From NCBI RefSeq assembly GCF_016865365.1, contig NZ_AP024469.1, forward strand, positions 1,665,001 to 1,729,000: DNA of 64,000 bases. Reading direction: 5' to 3'. Every line of letters begins with the position of its first letter. The first letter of the stretch is position 1. The notes under the pieces were generated by a model that worked only from the letters and a program-made list of their open reading frames with translations, was not told the DNA's origin and made no database searches. This stretch comes from Geobacter sp. SVR. Its GTDB lineage: Bacteria; Desulfobacterota; Desulfuromonadia; Geobacterales; Pseudopelobacteraceae. Position numbers and translations under genes: made by a program. Shown here piece by piece: positions 62,137 to 64,000 of the stretch.

Positions 62137-62583
62137 CTAAACGGCGCGCTTGACTCTGAAAACCGCCTGAAAGGAGGCGGCTTTGACACCATCTTCGGTT
62201 ATGATGTCGACCTTTCCGCTGATGTCCCTGTCTTTTCTTTCCAGAACGCGGGCGTGGGCCGAAACGGTACCCCATTGCACCGGCGAATGAAAGGTGAGTT
62301 TCATCTCGATGGTGGCGAAGTGGGTTCCTTCGGGCAGCAGGGTTTTGATGGCGATTGCCAGTGCCGTATCGGCCAGCGAAGTGACGGCGCCGCCGTGCAT
62401 CAGGCCGGCCCCCTGGCAGTGGAGGACACGAAACGGCATGATGAGCAGGGCTCGACCATCACAGGCCTCCCTGATTTCCATGCCGAGGTATTCCTCGAAC
62501 GGGGCCAGTGCAATCCAGGCGGGGAGAGAGAAGGGCAGGCGGCTGTTTTGGGTCATATGCTGCTGGAGCGGGATAGTAGACAT
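62137..62583 (-). CDS. PaaI-type hotdog thioesterase
   Basis: 148 residues from the ATG at 62583. Hotdog-fold marks: LGMEIREACDGRALLIMPFR, HCQGAGLMHGGAVTSLADTA (HGG motif with the catalytic-loop Asp), FATIEMKLTFHSPVQWGTVSAHARVL. These hydrolyse acyl- or aryl-CoA thioesters, often as housekeeping for trapped CoA. Substrate unknown. It lies upstream of the sensor-conduit set on the same strand but is separated by 347 bp, so it is probably independent. Confidence 0.88.
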   Translation of the reverse strand: MSTIPLQQHMTQNSRLPFSLPAWIALAPFEEYLGMEIREACDGRALLIMPFRVLHCQGAGLMHGGAVTSLADTALAIAIKTLLPEGTHFATIEMKLTFHSPVQWGTVSAHARVLERKDRDISGKVDIITEDGVKAASFQAVFRVKRAV

Positions 62584-62691
62584 GTGATGCTCTCCGTCAT
62601 CGGTTTCTGTCGAGAAGGTGCTGAAGTGGGCCGGTGAGATGACCAAATGGAAAAAGGGCATCCGCTGTGAAGCAGATGCCCTTTTTCATGA

Positions 62692-62768
62692 TGGCGGGGT
62701 TGACGGGGCTCGAACCCGCGACTTCCAGCGTGACAGGCTGGCACTCTAACCGACTGAGCTACAACCCC
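62692..62768 (-). tRNA. tRNA-Asp(GTC)
   Basis: 77 nt on the minus strand: acceptor GGGGTTG/CAACCCC, anticodon loop CTGTCAC (GTC), T arm GGTTCGAG, encoded CCA. Identical to the copy at 62919-62995. Confidence 0.96.
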
Positions 62769-62833
62769 TTATTCAGAGTTTACCTCTGATTTCGGAAAAA
62801 ACAGGGAAAGAGTTTTTCTTTCCCTGTGGTGTA

Positions 62834-62909
62834 TGGTGGGCGAAACAGGGATCGAACCTGTGACATCCAGCTTGTAAGGCTGGCGCTCTCCCAGCTGAGC
62901 TATTCGCCC
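62834..62909 (-). tRNA. tRNA-Val(TAC)
   Basis: 76 nt on the minus strand: acceptor GGGCGAA/TTCGCCC, anticodon loop CTTACAA (TAC), T arm GGTTCGAT, encoded CCA. Confidence 0.96.
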
Positions 62910-62918
62910 TTAAATTTA

Positions 62919-62995
62919 TGGCGGGGTTGACGGGGCTCGAACCCGCGACTTCCAGCGTGACAGGCTGGCACTCTAACCGACTGAGCTACAACCCC
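62919..62995 (-). tRNA. tRNA-Asp(GTC), second copy
   Basis: 77 nt, same as 62692-62768. The Asp-Val-Asp cluster is probably one transcript. Confidence 0.96.
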
Positions 62996-63018
62996 GCAAT
63001 CACAAAATTAACGTTTTA

Positions 63019-63300
63019 CTACTTTTTGCTATTTACAGCTTCCTTCAGAGTTTTGCCCGGCTTGAACTTGGGTACAGTGGCAGCAGGGATGCTGATTTTT
63101 TTGCCGGTCTGCGGATTCTGACCTTTCCTGGCAGCACGCTTGGCGGTGGTGAAGGTGCCGAAGCCAACCAGGCTCAATTTGTCGCCTTTTTTGAGAGCTG
63201 CAGTTACAGAGGAGATAAAGGCACTAACTGCTTTTTCAGCTTCAACCTTTTTCAGCCCAGACTGCTCTGCTACTGCGCTAATCAGTTCAGCTTTTGTCAC
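63019..63300 (-). CDS. hup: DNA-binding protein HU
   Basis: 93 residues. Full HU sequence: MTKAELISAVAEQSGLKKVE, VGFGTFTTAKRAARKGQNPQ, TGKKISIPAATVPKFKPGK. The arm residues around RKGQNPQTG are normal. It compacts and bends DNA. GTG start at 63300 with AGGAGG upstream. clpX is the next gene upstream; in many bacteria lon lies between clpX and hup, but here only 210 bp separate them. Confidence 0.95.
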   Translation of the reverse strand: MTKAELISAVAEQSGLKKVEAEKAVSAFISSVTAALKKGDKLSLVGFGTFTTAKRAARKGQNPQTGKKISIPAATVPKFKPGKTLKEAVNSKK

Positions 63301-63343
63301 AATACACCTCCTGAAGCTTTAGTGTGATAACAAGGCGACACAC

Positions 63344-63373
63344 TGTTTATCAAATTCACGCAGAAGGTGTCAA
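63344..63373 (-). promoter_or_regulatory. Promoter of the HU gene
   Basis: Minus strand TTGACA (63373-63368), 18-base spacer, TAAACA, then the AGGAGG-GTG start about 40 bases later. Confidence 0.6.
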
Positions 63374-63510
63374 GAAAAAATATCTCGCAAACGTACAGTC
63401 TATGGGCAGTTGAAGGTTTTTTTGCTAGATTGCCAAGTATTACAACAGGAGATGCACAAGTTTTACTTTACTATCATACTGTTTTTACTGAACTTGTTCT
63501 TTTGGGTCGA

Positions 63511-64000
63511 TCAGGCCGCATCACTTACTTGTTGCTCGTAGACAACAATTGGTTTTTCCTTGTGATAGATCACATCTTCGCTGATTACAACTTCTTTGAC
63601 ATTCGGCTGTGATGGCACTTCGTACATAATGTCGAGCATCGAGTTTTCGAGGATCGAACGGAGGCCGCGGGCGCCGGTGTTGCGTTTGAGAGCCTCTTTG
63701 GCAATGGCGATCAGTGAGCCGTCTGTAAAGCGCAGACGCACGTTTTCGAGGTCGAACAGTTTCTGGTACTGTTTTACCAGAGAGTTCTTCGGTTCCTTCA
63801 AGATCTGCACCATGGCATCTTCATCCAGTTCGGTCAGCGTGGCGAGCATGGGCAATCTGCCGACGAACTCGGGAATGTAGCCGTATTTCAGCAGATCGTC
63901 AGGCGTCACGTTATTGAGTAGTTCGCCGAGCTTCTTTTCCGAGCGTTTCTTGACGTCAGCGCCGAATCCGAGGCTCTTCATACCGATTCGCTGCTGGATC
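63511..64000 (-). CDS. clpX: ATP-dependent Clp protease ATP-binding subunit ClpX, 5' end outside window
   Basis: C-terminal 162 residues are visible, starting [16 protein letters not shown] (the frame is open to the window edge at 64000). Marks: [20 protein letters not shown] (sensor/C domain), [40 protein letters not shown]. ClpX unfolds tagged proteins and feeds them to ClpP. The gene runs into the window on the minus strand, so its AAA+ core and zinc-binding N domain lie beyond base 64000. Confidence 0.95.
   Translation of the reverse strand, partial: IQQRIGMKSLGFGADVKKRSEKKLGELLNNVTPDDLLKYGYIPEFVGRLPMLATLTELDEDAMVQILKEPKNSLVKQYQKLFDLENVRLRFTDGSLIAIAKEALKRNTGARGLRSILENSMLDIMYEVPSQPNVKEVVISEDVIYHKEKPIVVYEQQVSDAA

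Overview
The window looks like the chromosome of a Geobacter-type deltaproteobacterium (Geobacteraceae/Desulfuromonadales). The evidence is the density of exported multiheme c-type cytochromes, rhodanese-fold lipoproteins, fibronectin-III/monoheme lipoproteins, NHL beta-propeller lipoproteins, sigma-54 activators and NrfJ-domain proteins, with high-GC codon use. Species cannot be fixed from the sequence alone. Most genes lie on the minus strand.

Layout. 1-4140: a cut radical SAM gene, a polytopic GT87-like membrane protein, a vapBC module and a processive GT2. 4170-16770 (all minus): an ABC importer (binding protein, two permeases, ATPase) leads into an AhpD-like protein, an ArsS-type radical SAM protein and a rhodanese. 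Upstream lie a GT2, an unusual fusion of an Fe-S/CCG oxidoreductase half with a TVP38 membrane half, a beta-barrel protein and two rhodanese lipoproteins. 17300-21400: two FN3-plus-monoheme lipoproteins flank a propeller lipoprotein. Leader-RNA elements with built-in terminators precede three genes here (starts at 16763, 19713 and 21366). 21900-26030: EamA transporter, bioA and a sigma-54 activator. 26460-29230: NrfJ-domain lipoprotein, OmpA-like protein and a double-NrfJ protein. 29790-39620: a CARDB/propeller protein, an IS remnant among copies of a 173-bp repeat, and a 2288-residue subtilase carrying seven MBG-like and eleven FN3-like repeats.

39680-47700: two paralogous decaheme cytochromes, a lipoprotein and a tetraheme cytochrome. 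The tetraheme gene has a near-perfect sigma-54 promoter, and three copies of an 18-bp dyad lie upstream. An IS3 element follows. 49827-61789 holds nine closely spaced minus-strand genes: a PhnD-like periplasmic sensor, a histidine kinase, a sigma-54 response regulator, a 13-plus-heme cytochrome, an NHL lipoprotein, a pentaheme lipoprotein, a large outer-membrane barrel, a second NHL lipoprotein and a 10-plus-heme cytochrome. I read this as a self-contained sensor plus trans-outer-membrane electron conduit. 62100-64000: a thioesterase, tRNA-Asp/Val/Asp, HU and the 3' part of clpX.

Working model. The second half of the window is an electron-transfer island controlled by sigma-54 activators. The middle is a set of extracytoplasmic lipoproteins, three of which are probably controlled by transcription-attenuating leader RNAs. 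The first part resembles an arsenosugar-type (ArsS) cluster beside a small-molecule importer. Function assignments rest on motifs read by eye; no searches were run.
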